64,000 nt of DNA, taken from Natrialba swarupiae (GTDB lineage Archaea > Halobacteriota > Halobacteria > Halobacteriales > Natrialbaceae). Below are positions 8,963 to 17,569 of the stretch, piece after piece. Position 1 is the stretch's first letter, and the number at the start of each line of letters is the position of its first letter. Position numbers and translations under genes: made by a program. The stretch spans positions 62,001-126,000 of the forward strand of contig NZ_VTAW01000003.1 in the NCBI RefSeq assembly GCF_008245225.1, written 5' to 3'. The notes under the pieces were generated by a model. It had not been told where the DNA came from. It ran no database searches and saw only the letters and a program-made list of their open reading frames with translations.

Positions 8963-9210
8963 CGACCGTCCTTACCGGGAACGGTGGCAAAGTAGTGTAG
9001 CCTGCAGGTGACGACCGGTTCCCAGAAACCGCTTTTTAGCCCGTTTTGCTCGCTAATTCGCTAGTTCCATCCGATCACTCCAGTATCGCCGTCGCGACTA
9101 CGGGTCTCCGATTCACACGAACGGCGGCGACGGGTTGGATTCAGGGTGAGTGCGGCCCACGCGTTGCCTCCAGGGCAAGGCATACGGTCGTCTCGCTGAA
9201 ACGAACCACC

Positions 9211-10200
9211 ATGAACCATCGACGACTCGGTTCGACGGGACGGACGGTTTCGGAGGTCGGCCTCGGCACGTGGAACATCGGCGGCTCCTGGGGCGAGGTC
9301 TCCGACGAGACCGGGCGAGCGGTCGTCAGATCTGCTCTCGACGCCGGCATCGACTTCCTCGATACCGCGGACGTCTACGGCGATGGCCGCAGCGAACGCC
9401 ACATCGCCCACGTTCTCGAGGAGCGTGACGTCTCCGGCGACGTCTTCGTCGCCACGAAGGCAGGTCGCCGCCTCGACCCCCACGAGGCCGACCGGTACGC
9501 CTACGACGATCTCTCGCCGTTCGTCGACCGAAGCCGCGAGTACCTCAGCCAGGAGACGCTCGACCTCCTCCAGTTGCACTGTCCCCCTACCGACGCCTAC
9601 TACCAGCCCTCGACGTTCGAGGCGCTCGAGCGCTTCGTCGCGGAGGATCGGATCGCGAACGCCGGCGTGAGCGTCGAGCGCGTCGAGGAGGCGCTCAAGG
9701 CGATCGAGTACGACGTGATCGACACCGTCCAGATCATCTTCAACCCGTTCCGCCAGCGTCCGAAGGAGCTGTTCTTCGAGCGTGCTCGCAGGGAAGACGT
9801 CGGCGTCATCGTCCGCGTTCCCTACGCCTCGGGGCTGCTCACGGGTGCGCTCGAGCGCGGCCAGACGTTCCCCGAGGACGACCACCGCAACTTCAACCGC
9901 GAGGGCGAGGCGTTCGACGTCGGCGAGACGTTCGCCGGCGTCCCCTACGAGACGGGCCACGACGCCGTCGAGGCGCTCGAGCCCCACGTGCCCAAGGGAT
10001 TGACGATGGCCGAGCTAACGCTCCGGTGGATACTCGACCACGAGGCCGTCTCGACGGTGATCCCCGGCACGACGTCGCCGGAACACGTCCGGGCCAACGC
10101 GGCGGCGTCGGATCTCGACGCGCTCTCCAACCGCGTCCACGGCGCTGTCAGGGACGTCTACGAGGAGTTCGTCTCCGAGCACGTCCACCACCGCTGGTGA
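9211..10200 (+). CDS. Aldo/keto reductase
   Basis: The 329-residue TIM-barrel NAD(P)H-dependent oxidoreductase starts MNHRRLGSTGRTVSEVGLGT. The catalytic tetrad is present: Asp and Tyr in DTADVYGDG, Lys in VATKAG and His in LQLHCP. The C-terminal cofactor loop WILDHEAVSTVIPGTTSPEH is typical. It reduces aldehydes or ketones, and the substrate is not predictable. The ATG at 9211 is preferred over the longer in-frame extension because the family consensus begins here. It stands as a single gene. Confidence 0.9.
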   Translation: MNHRRLGSTGRTVSEVGLGTWNIGGSWGEVSDETGRAVVRSALDAGIDFLDTADVYGDGRSERHIAHVLEERDVSGDVFVATKAGRRLDPHEADRYAYDDLSPFVDRSREYLSQETLDLLQLHCPPTDAYYQPSTFEALERFVAEDRIANAGVSVERVEEALKAIEYDVIDTVQIIFNPFRQRPKELFFERARREDVGVIVRVPYASGLLTGALERGQTFPEDDHRNFNREGEAFDVGETFAGVPYETGHDAVEALEPHVPKGLTMAELTLRWILDHEAVSTVIPGTTSPEHVRANAAASDLDALSNRVHGAVRDVYEEFVSEHVHHRW

Positions 10201-10370
10201 GATACGGCGGGACTCCGATTCTCCTCTCGCGTCGAGTGGGGACGACGACCGTCCGACGCACTCTCGCGATCTGTTCCACTCGACCAGGCGCGATCGGGCA
10301 ATCGCTTCGACGGCTTCACCGCAAGAGCAAGAGTTAGGTTCCCCATTTTCGAACCCATAGACGGAACCCA

Positions 10371-11858
10371 ATGGGGGACAACCAACACGACGTGGTCGTC
10401 GTCGGGGGCGGAATAGCGGGCTGTTTCGCGGCGGCGACCGCAGCGGCCGCAGGACTCGGCGTCGTCCAACTGGAGCGAAAATCACGTGAACGAGGCGGAT
10501 TCATCGCCTGCGGCGACGCGATCAAAAGCCCCAGAAACCCGAGTGACTATCCGGGGCCGATCGACATGGACGCAATCGCCGACGACGAGTCGGTGCTCGT
10601 CGACAACAACATCGACCGGATCGAGTTCTGGGACGAACAACTCGACGTCCGAAAGGTGTTACCCTACGAGACGAGCAGTAACGTCGTCGACCGCTACGAG
10701 TTCGGCCAGCGACTGCTCGAGCAGGCCGCTGATTGTGGCGTCGAGCAACACTACGACACGGTTGTCAACGAGGTGCTCCAGAACGGTCGGGTCACCGGCG
10801 TCAAGGCGATTCGACAGGGCGAGCCGGTTACCTACGAGTGTGACGTGGTGGTCGACGCCGCGGGCGCACAGTCGATCCTGCAGGATATGGTCGACTTCGA
10901 GAGGCTCGATACGCCGGGTGACTCGACGTTCGAGATGCCCCACTACACTCACTTCGGGTCGGCCTACCGCGAGATCATCGAGACCGAGGAGCCCGTATCG
11001 TATCACGACGCCATCGTCGGGAAACCGCTCGAAGAGCTGGGGTATATCTGGTACTTCCCGCGTACGCCGACGCAGATCAACGTCGGCCTGGGGTTTCAGA
11101 TGAACAAGGAGCCGATTCCGCTCGTCGACCGCCTGCGACGCGACGTCGCAGATCGAGCCGAGTTTCGGGGCGCGGACGTCGCCGAGAAGTTCGACGGGAA
11201 GAACAAACTCGGATCGTCGATCGCGCTCCGTCGACCGCTGGATTCGATGGTCGCGCCCGGCTACCTGGCCGCGGGCGGCGCGGCCGGAACGACCCATCCG
11301 ATCACGGGCAAAGGCATCCGCGGCGCGGCCTACTCCGGCTACTCCGCCGGGCGGGCCGCCGTCCAGGCTATCGAGGACGGCGACGTCTCCGAGGACGGTC
11401 TCTGGGAGCACAACCGCTGGCTGTACCGCGAGCACGGAGAGGCGGCGAAACTCGCCTCGTGGGACGCCTACAACGTCGCCGCGAGTTCGATCGACGTGAG
11501 CGTCCTCCGGGCCGTCACCGCGTTGCTCCCCGAGGCGGAGCTTCGGGAGATCGTCGGCACCGCCAGGGAGGTCGATAGCCTCTCGAGCAAGGCGCTCGTC
11601 GCCACCGGCGTGCTGAAGAACTTCGTCTCGGAGTATCGCAGGGGAACGTTCGACCGACTCGGCGTAAGTACGGGAGAGCTGTACGACGCCGTCCGCGGGG
11701 TCAGAACGACCCGCCGCTACGTCTCCGAGTACGAACGACAGTACGACGCCTACCCGGCGGACCGCGCCGCGTTCGACGCGTGGCGGTCGGATCGCGACCG
11801 AATCGACCGGGAGTTCTACGACGCCCTCGAGCTCGCTCCTAGCGAACACAAGTACTGA
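10371..11858 (+). CDS. Geranylgeranyl-reductase family FAD-dependent oxidoreductase (paralogue 1)
   Basis: The protein is 495 residues with an N-terminal FAD-binding GGGIAGCFAAA motif at about residues 12-22 and an ERKSRERGGFIACGDA segment typical of the geranylgeranyl reductase group. A second flavin motif GYLAAGGAAGTTHP lies in the middle. Family members saturate isoprenoid chains of archaeal membrane lipids or of quinones. A close paralogue lies at 35583-36989; both share RQGEPVTYE-DVVVDAAG, YIWYFPRT/YLWYFPRT and a C-terminal KY. The TGA stop is at the same time the first three bases of a degenerate palindromic element. Confidence 0.85.
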   Translation: MGDNQHDVVVVGGGIAGCFAAATAAAAGLGVVQLERKSRERGGFIACGDAIKSPRNPSDYPGPIDMDAIADDESVLVDNNIDRIEFWDEQLDVRKVLPYETSSNVVDRYEFGQRLLEQAADCGVEQHYDTVVNEVLQNGRVTGVKAIRQGEPVTYECDVVVDAAGAQSILQDMVDFERLDTPGDSTFEMPHYTHFGSAYREIIETEEPVSYHDAIVGKPLEELGYIWYFPRTPTQINVGLGFQMNKEPIPLVDRLRRDVADRAEFRGADVAEKFDGKNKLGSSIALRRPLDSMVAPGYLAAGGAAGTTHPITGKGIRGAAYSGYSAGRAAVQAIEDGDVSEDGLWEHNRWLYREHGEAAKLASWDAYNVAASSIDVSVLRAVTALLPEAELREIVGTAREVDSLSSKALVATGVLKNFVSEYRRGTFDRLGVSTGELYDAVRGVRTTRRYVSEYERQYDAYPADRAAFDAWRSDRDRIDREFYDALELAPSEHKY

Positions 11859-11941
11859 TACGGTCTGGGGCGACTGATTACCGGTCGATCGCCCGTCGGT
11901 GCGCGGTCGGTCGAGACCGACGCATCGTAGTCCGTACGAGA
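11856..11941 (+). repeat. Degenerate palindromic element, copy 2
   Basis: It begins TGATACGG and ends CCGTACGAGA with GATTACCGG and GCGCGGT internal blocks in the order seen in the better copies, but the arms have diverged. Its leading TGA is the stop codon of the upstream oxidoreductase gene. Confidence 0.45.
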
Positions 11942-11995
11942 CGAACTGCATCCGAACGAGTAGCTATACGTGAGTTGATGGGAAAGACAGAGCCG

Positions 11996-12775
11996 ATGGC
12001 ACGAATCGACCGGCTCACCGTCTATCCGGTCAAGGGACTCGACGGTATCGACCTCGAGGCGGCGACCGTCCTCGAGGGCGGGACGCTCGCGTACGACCGC
12101 GAGTTCGCCCTGTTCGACGCCGACGGCGAAGTGATCAACGGCAAGCGAACGCCACGGGTCCACGAGCTCTCGACCGATTTCGACCCCGACACTCGCGAAC
12201 TCGTCGTCGAGGCACCCGGCGCCGACACTCGGCGGTTCGACCTCGAGTCGGACGCCGACCGCGAGCGGGCTGAACTCTGGTTCGGCGACTACGTCGACGA
12301 GGAGCTAACCCTCGAGCGCGACCGCTCGCTGGGCTTCGTCGACCGCCGGGAGATGGGGCCGTCCGTAATCAGCACCGCCTCCCTCCGCGAGGTCGCCTCG
12401 TGGTTCGACGGGATGTCCGTCGACGGCGCGCGGCGACGGCTCCGCGCGAACGTCGAGATTTCGGACGTGCCGGCGTTCTGGGAGGATCGGATCGTCGGCG
12501 ACGACGCACCGGCGCTCGATATCGATGGGATCCGACTCGAGGGTGTGACGCCCTGCGGTCGCTGCGTCGTTCCCGCCCGCGATCCGGAGACGGGCGACCC
12601 GATAGAGGAGTTTCAAGAACGGTTCGTCGAGCAGCGCCGGGAGACGTTTCCGGCGTGGGCCGACGGCGACGCGTTCGACCACTACTACACGTTGATGATC
12701 ATCGCGCGGATTCCGGCGGACGACCGTGGGAAGCGGCTCCGCGTCGGCGATCCCGTAACGGTCGTAGACGAGTGA
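11996..12775 (+). CDS. MOSC domain protein (YcbX/YiiM type)
   Basis: The 259-residue protein has an N-terminal beta-barrel MOSC_N segment (ARIDRLTVYPVKGLDGIDLE) followed by a MOSC domain. The conserved GVTPCGRCVVPARDPETG holds the invariant Cys that, in the family, carries a sulfur or binds the molybdenum cofactor. MOSC proteins act in Moco sulfuration or N-hydroxylated-compound reduction. The ATG at 11996 lies about 30 nt after the TATA element CTATACG at 11964, so the leaderless start is chosen over the in-frame ATG at 11978. It is followed about 100 nt later by the cytidylate-kinase-like gene. Confidence 0.85.
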   Translation: MARIDRLTVYPVKGLDGIDLEAATVLEGGTLAYDREFALFDADGEVINGKRTPRVHELSTDFDPDTRELVVEAPGADTRRFDLESDADRERAELWFGDYVDEELTLERDRSLGFVDRREMGPSVISTASLREVASWFDGMSVDGARRRLRANVEISDVPAFWEDRIVGDDAPALDIDGIRLEGVTPCGRCVVPARDPETGDPIEEFQERFVEQRRETFPAWADGDAFDHYYTLMIIARIPADDRGKRLRVGDPVTVVDE

Positions 12776-12882
12776 ACGCAGGTTGGACTGGTCACGTCAG
12801 TTCCGACTCGACGTCGCATCTCACCGGTGGAATCGCGTGGAGAGGACCAAAACAATACCCTGATCGATCGCGTACTGATCGC

Positions 12883-13461
12883 ATGGGTCGCTCGCCACTG
12901 ATCACGCTGTCCGGGCCGCCCGCCGCCGGGACGACGACGTGTTCCGAACTGCTCTCGATGGCGTACGGCTACGAAATTTTGAACGGCGGCGATATCTTCA
13001 GAGAACTCGCCGCCGAGCGCGATACGTCCGCCGCGGAGTTCACCGCCGTCGCCGAGTCGGACCCCTCGATCGACCGCGAACTGGATCGCCGACTCGAGGA
13101 CGCCATCGACGCCCACCTCGACGGAACGCGGGAGCCGGCCGGTGAGGGACTGGTCGTCGAATCCCGGCTCGCGGGCTGGCACGCCGACGGCCGCGCGACG
13201 CTGTCGGTATGGCTCGACGCACCGCTCGAGGTTCGTGCGGACAGGCTCGACGACCGGGAGGAGACGCCGGCGGAACTTCGCGAACGCGAGCGAAGCGACG
13301 CCGAGCGGTATCGAGAGTACTACGGAATCGACATTACCGATCTCTCGATCTACGACCTCGTGATCGATACGGGGACGCTGTCGGAGGGGGCGACGTTCCA
13401 GGCGGTGAAAACGGCGATCGACGACGTCCGCGGCGTCGAGCACACGTACCGGGAGCTGTAG
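12883..13461 (+). CDS. Archaeal cytidylate kinase-like protein
   Basis: The 192-residue P-loop kinase phosphorylates (d)CMP if it acts like archaeal Cmk. GGDIFRELAAERDTS, VVESRLAGWHA, WLDAPLEVRADR and RYREYYGIDITDLSIYDLV are hallmark segments of archaeal cytidylate kinases. The phosphate loop reads GPPAAGTTT at residues 11-19, with Thr at the usual Lys position. From memory, some archaeal Cmk proteins also have a GTTT-type loop, so this need not mean inactivity. Haloarchaea often also have a canonical Cmk elsewhere, so this may be a paralogue. The gene ends 10 nt from the convergent amidotransferase gene. Confidence 0.75.
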   Translation: MGRSPLITLSGPPAAGTTTCSELLSMAYGYEILNGGDIFRELAAERDTSAAEFTAVAESDPSIDRELDRRLEDAIDAHLDGTREPAGEGLVVESRLAGWHADGRATLSVWLDAPLEVRADRLDDREETPAELRERERSDAERYREYYGIDITDLSIYDLVIDTGTLSEGATFQAVKTAIDDVRGVEHTYREL

Positions 13462-13471
13462 CCGACGATCG

Positions 13472-14137
13472 CTACAGCTCCGCGGTCGCCGACCGCTCGG
13501 CGACGATCCGCTCGAAATTCTCGAAGACGCGCGTCGCATTCATCGCCTCGAACCCGTACTCGTCTTCGGTCCAATCGTACTCGGACGCGAGGCGCTCGCG
13601 GTGGTCGGCCGTGAACTCGGGGTGGAACTGGACGGTCCACAGCGGTGCCTCGTGGTGACGTGTGGCAAACGCCGGGTAGTAGTCGGCGGCGGCGATCACG
13701 TCCATCTCCTCGGCGGGCTCGGTCACGACGTCGCCGTGGGCGACGGGAACGACCGGGTCGACGCCCTCGAACAGCGGGTCGTCGGCGAACTCGACCGCGA
13801 CGGGCCGGCAGGTCGTCCCGACGTGTTCGACGGTCCCGCCGAGTGCCGTATTGACGATCTGGTGGCCGAAACAGACGCCCAGCGTCGGAATCTCTCGTTC
13901 GACGAGTTCTCGGACGAGTTCCTCCTGTTCGTCGATCCAGGGGCGGTCGTCGCGCTCGTAGACGCCGGCCGTGCTGCCGGTGAGGACGATACCGTCGGCG
14001 GCCTCGAGATCCGGCCGCTCGCCCGCGGGGTAATCGACCTCGAGAGGGCCCGAGACGTTGCTCGCGAGGGCGTCGCAGTGGTACGCACAGTCGGAATCGA
14101 CCTCGTTGCGGACGACGGTCAGCGCCGGCGCTGTCAT
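13472..14137 (-). CDS. Class I glutamine amidotransferase (GMP synthase glutaminase-like)
   Basis: The 221-residue GATase-1 domain protein releases ammonia from glutamine if active. The nucleophile elbow is GVCFGHQ (Cys89) and the His-Glu pair is FHPEF (His172, Glu174), so the triad is complete. The stand-alone format and the spacing resemble GuaA-type amidotransferases and related gamma-glutamyl hydrolase-like proteins. No synthase subunit is adjacent, so GMP synthesis is not established. The start at MTAPALTVVRNE fits the family. The longer frame upstream overlaps unrelated sequence. Confidence 0.8.
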   Translation of the reverse strand: MTAPALTVVRNEVDSDCAYHCDALASNVSGPLEVDYPAGERPDLEAADGIVLTGSTAGVYERDDRPWIDEQEELVRELVEREIPTLGVCFGHQIVNTALGGTVEHVGTTCRPVAVEFADDPLFEGVDPVVPVAHGDVVTEPAEEMDVIAAADYYPAFATRHHEAPLWTVQFHPEFTADHRERLASEYDWTEDEYGFEAMNATRVFENFERIVAERSATAEL

Positions 14138-14213
14138 CGCTTCACCGTACGGTCTCCGGCGGAAAAACGCTACCGGGCCGGTCGCCGATCTCACGGCGAG
14201 CGTGACGTCGGCG

Positions 14214-14438
14214 CTATACGGAACTCGAGGCGCTCGAGCCGCCGCGTCGAAGCACGCCGACGAGCCCCTGTGCGAGCAGGCCGATGACCGTCCACTTCCA
14301 GGCCATTGCGGCGACGCCGAGCAACAGGAGCCCGCGTGTTCGACGTCCGCGGGCGAACGCCCGTTTCGCCTCCGTGAGCACCGAGACGACGGTGAGTGAT
14401 CGCGTCGCTTTCGAGCCGAGTAGTCGTTTGAGTACCAT
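14214..14438 (-). CDS. Small hypothetical membrane protein, 74 aa
   Basis: This short protein has a basic N-terminus (MVLKRLLGSKATRS), a central hydrophobic segment (RGLLLLGVAAMAWKWTVIGLLAQGLVG) and a Ser-rich tail. One or two membrane spans are likely. It lies just upstream of the amidotransferase on the same strand, separated by 76 nt, so the two may be co-transcribed. No family is recognised. Confidence 0.55.
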   Translation of the reverse strand: MVLKRLLGSKATRSLTVVSVLTEAKRAFARGRRTRGLLLLGVAAMAWKWTVIGLLAQGLVGVLRRGGSSASSSV

Positions 14439-14621
14439 ACCTGTCCTTGCCTCGCCGACGGGATAACGCCACCGCCGTATCCCGCAAGGACTCGCGGACG
14501 ATCGTCTCGGCTGAGACTCCGATCGGTGTGTACTCCGTTTCGATTGCTACCGTGTACACGGTGAACACGGCTGGACTGGGTACGCTTGGAGTCCTCGAGC
14601 AACCGTACCATGGATACCCGT

Positions 14622-15119
14622 TCACGAGCGGATGAACGAGGCACATCCACTGACGATCGTTCTGGCAGCCTGGAGCAACACGCACACAGTGAAAGCGATC
14701 GACGAGCCGATGACGAGTCCGAGCGGAACGAGTACACCGGACTCGCTCTCTCCGATGGCAAAACCAGCGGAGAACATGAAAATTACGTACAGCGCCAGAA
14801 TCGTGTGGAAGCACAGTAAGGCCACGAGGAGTTTACTCACGGTGAAATCGTGGACGTACCGGATCAGCGAAACACAACCCAGTAGCAAAACGATGACCGA
14901 ACTGAGAAACGGCCAGACGATAATGACGGCTGCAAATACCAGACCGGCTTGTGGATCCGGATCACTGTAGACAACTTGGAATACGGCAACGCCAGCGAGA
15001 ACCACGATCGGGAGCACGCTCACAGTTTCAACGGCCCGGAGCAACGGTTCCGACACCACCGAACGGAAGCTGGTACTTACAGCCACGAAAATTCGTATCG
15101 AGGTCTTTTCATCAGACAT
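14622..15119 (-). CDS. Four-span membrane protein, tandem paralogue A
   Basis: The 165-residue protein has four clear hydrophobic segments: VSVLPIVVLAGVAVFQVV, VFAAVIIVWPFLSSVIVLLLG, LLVALLCFHTILALYVIFMF and VPLGLVIGSSIAFTVCVLL. It is homologous to the next gene (15346-15795), which shares the LPIV-x2-AG-V-VF, IRYV and IGSS blocks. It is a family of unknown function. A palindromic element separates the two copies. Confidence 0.7.
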   Translation of the reverse strand: MSDEKTSIRIFVAVSTSFRSVVSEPLLRAVETVSVLPIVVLAGVAVFQVVYSDPDPQAGLVFAAVIIVWPFLSSVIVLLLGCVSLIRYVHDFTVSKLLVALLCFHTILALYVIFMFSAGFAIGESESGVLVPLGLVIGSSIAFTVCVLLQAARTIVSGCASFIRS

Positions 15120-15228
15120 AATAGTAGTATCGATAAGAGATACGATACACGAAACGATCGTCAGAGACAGGGATCCCTACGCACTGTGGGACAGGTGAAT
15201 CATCGGAGTCGGTCTCCGAACGGGTATC

Positions 15229-15314
15229 TGATACGGATTACTGTAACGATTTACCGGCGCAACCACCGCCCGGGTCGCGGTTGCGCCGGAAATGACTTAC
15301 AGTAAACCGTATGA
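15229..15314 (+). repeat. Palindromic interspersed element, copy 3 (near-consensus)
   Basis: This near-perfect hairpin has left arm TGATACGGATTACTGTAACG and inner block CCGGCGCAACC. The right arm mirrors both, ending ACAGTAAACCGTATGA. Apart from two or three positions it equals the copy at 46033. It lies between the two tandem membrane-protein genes, downstream of the 15346-15795 gene and upstream of the 14622-15119 gene. Confidence 0.9.
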
Positions 15315-15345
15315 GCAGGTGCTCCGTCGAACGACGGTGCGACGA

Positions 15346-15795
15346 TCACAACTCTGCTAGCATCCTCACAGCCTGGACCAGCACGTGGATAGTGACGCCC
15401 ACCGACGAACCGATAACCAGAACCCCCCCAGCGTAAATCAGACCCCGTACCGTACTCTGGTCGAAGTACCCCTGTACAGCGAGTGCGATGAGCAGGAACC
15501 CTCCAATAAATACGAGCAGGAACCCGACGACGAGCCGATTCACGGTAACGCCGTCGAGGACGTACCGAATCGTCGACACACCAGCCACGACGAGAATAGT
15601 GATCGCACCGATTGCTGTCCAAACGAGACTGACGTATACGAAAAACACCCTGTCTAATACAGCCATCCCCCCATCCAGCGACAGAAATACGACAACTCCA
15701 GCAGAAAGCACGATTGGAAGGACGCTTAGAATCTCGATAGCCACGAGCACGAATTCCCTGACCAACGAGGAACTGCTATTGGTTTTACTCGCCAT
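15346..15795 (-). CDS. Four-span membrane protein, tandem paralogue B
   Basis: The 149-residue protein is homologous to the preceding gene, with spans ILSVLPIVLSAGVVVFL, VSLVWTAIGAITILVVAG, LVVGFLLVFIGGFLLIALA and YAGGVLVIGSSVGVTIHVLV. The short Ser-rich N-terminus is hydrophilic. Both copies are on the minus strand, which suggests local duplication; the function is unknown. A palindromic element follows its 3' end. Confidence 0.7.
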   Translation of the reverse strand: MASKTNSSSSLVREFVLVAIEILSVLPIVLSAGVVVFLSLDGGMAVLDRVFFVYVSLVWTAIGAITILVVAGVSTIRYVLDGVTVNRLVVGFLLVFIGGFLLIALAVQGYFDQSTVRGLIYAGGVLVIGSSVGVTIHVLVQAVRMLAEL

Positions 15796-15871
15796 TAGTC
15801 GTATACAACCCGCTATCGCCTGATCGAATATAAGTACCGTTCAGTAACATAAGTACAGTTCAGTAACTGGA

Positions 15872-17491
15872 CTATGGGGCTGGCCGCCCGATCGTATAGA
15901 GGAACATCGGCGTCTGTCCGTCGCTTCGTGGCGCGAAGAAATCGGAGACGACGTCGTCGTAGAACGTCAAGCCGGTGCCGCCGAGATCGCGGTGGGCGTA
16001 CGTTCCGAGGTAGAGCCGACCCGCCGTGACTGCCGCCTCGAGCTGTGCGATCCGGTACCCTCGGTCGCCGTAGGCGTCGACGATCGCCTCGAGATCCGCG
16101 AGGAAGTAGAGACAGGCGGCCGCGTCGCCGCCGAGGCGTTGATCCAGCGCGAGGTGGCTCGCCTCGCGGCGGAACTCGCCCTCTCGAAGTCGCTCGAGTT
16201 CGCCCGCGGTGGGATGGTAGTGGTAGGTACCTGGCTCGAGCCCGGAGACGCCGTTGACGATCAGATAGGGGTCTACGAACGAGAGCGGCGGGTTGCCGCC
16301 GTCCGTACCGGTGCCGTCGGCGCTGTCCTCGAGTGGCCCACCGCGCGGAACGTCCATCGGAACGCCGCGGACGGCGCGATCGAGCACGGTCGACAGTTTC
16401 CGGAAGCTGATCGGCTCGCGGTCGTACTCCCGGCACGAACCGCGACGTCGGATCGTCCGGTGGAGCGGGCGACTCGAGGCCGTCTCGTGGTCGACCGGCT
16501 CGAGCGGAATCCGTTCCCCGTCACCGGGTTCTCGCGTGCCGACGGGTGCGGTTTCGCCTGCGAATCGTCCGGATCGCCACGATTCGGCGTCGTCACCGTC
16601 CGCGAGCGTACCGGCCGTCCAGGCGTCGTAGATCAGTGGGAACTCCCGTTCGTTCGGCGAGAGCGGGGCGGTCTCAGGGTCGATCGGATCGACGCCGTAA
16701 GCGCCGTCGCTCGAGGGGATGTCCTCGCCGGCACCGATCGGAACGATCTCGAGGGGCGCTTCGCGGGCCGGATCGACGCCGATCAGGTCGGCGACCGGCT
16801 CGTCGGCGAAGCCGGTGACGATCTCGGCGCGGTACTCGAGGCCGTGGGCGACCGAAAGCAGATTTGCGAGCGTCGTTCCCGAGTCCCAGAACGCGTGGCG
16901 AAAGGTTCGATCCCCGTACTTCCAGGCGTTTCGCCACCAGGTCGAGGTTGTGACGATCGACAGCGGGGCGTCCGCGACGGCCTCGTAATTCGTCGCCCTC
17001 GCGAGGACGTCCCGGTACTCGCCCTCGCGTACCACGTCGAGTGACAGCGTCCGAGGATCGAAGTGGTAGACGCCGGCCGCGAGCCCCTCGAGGTCGGTAC
17101 AGACCGCATAGAGGTCGACGTGGTAGAGCGCTCCCGTCGTCGCCGCGGCCCGAAACGGGATCGGGCGGCCGCCGCGCTCGATCGTCTTCGTGATACCCGC
17201 CGCGTAGTAACAGAGGGTCGTGAGTGCCTCGAAGTCGGGTTTCGTGGGTTCGGTTCCGCCTCGGCTCGCCCCGGCACTCTCGAGGCGGCCGTCGGAGATC
17301 GGCTCCGCGATCGCCGAGAGTGCCGGCTGTTGGGGCGGACGAATTCGGTCGGCCATCGCGACCGACGGCCGATCGACGTACTCCTTGTAGGGCGTGGGCT
17401 TGTTCTCGAAGTTCAGTCCGTGACCACCCGACCGGACGCTCTTCGGCGAGTGTTTCGTCCGTTCGTGGTACTCGAGTGCGTCGGTTGACAC
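15872..17491 (-). CDS. SagB/ThcOx-type nitroreductase-fold oxidoreductase, duplicated domain
   Basis: The 539-residue protein carries two flavin-dependent nitroreductase-fold domains, at about residues 60-260 and 310-535, each with the YH-pattern of SagB-like enzymes (LAAGVYHFDPRT and LEPGTYHYHPTA). SagB proteins oxidise azoline rings in peptide natural products, but haloarchaeal stand-alone members have no known role. No cyclodehydratase or precursor peptide gene is adjacent. The start is a GTG at 17491 (VSTDALEYHERTKHSP), because this ALEYHERTKHSP block is conserved in the family and lies upstream of the first in-frame ATG. The gene is divergent from mutS5b with 78 nt between starts. Confidence 0.8.
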   Translation of the reverse strand: MSTDALEYHERTKHSPKSVRSGGHGLNFENKPTPYKEYVDRPSVAMADRIRPPQQPALSAIAEPISDGRLESAGASRGGTEPTKPDFEALTTLCYYAAGITKTIERGGRPIPFRAAATTGALYHVDLYAVCTDLEGLAAGVYHFDPRTLSLDVVREGEYRDVLARATNYEAVADAPLSIVTTSTWWRNAWKYGDRTFRHAFWDSGTTLANLLSVAHGLEYRAEIVTGFADEPVADLIGVDPAREAPLEIVPIGAGEDIPSSDGAYGVDPIDPETAPLSPNEREFPLIYDAWTAGTLADGDDAESWRSGRFAGETAPVGTREPGDGERIPLEPVDHETASSRPLHRTIRRRGSCREYDREPISFRKLSTVLDRAVRGVPMDVPRGGPLEDSADGTGTDGGNPPLSFVDPYLIVNGVSGLEPGTYHYHPTAGELERLREGEFRREASHLALDQRLGGDAAACLYFLADLEAIVDAYGDRGYRIAQLEAAVTAGRLYLGTYAHRDLGGTGLTFYDDVVSDFFAPRSDGQTPMFLYTIGRPAP

Positions 17492-17569
17492 GTTCGGCGG
17501 TACTACCTCGAGCGGCAAAAGCGGGGCGGGAGCTTTTTCTCGTCTCGGTTTGATACGCTGCCTGAGAAG

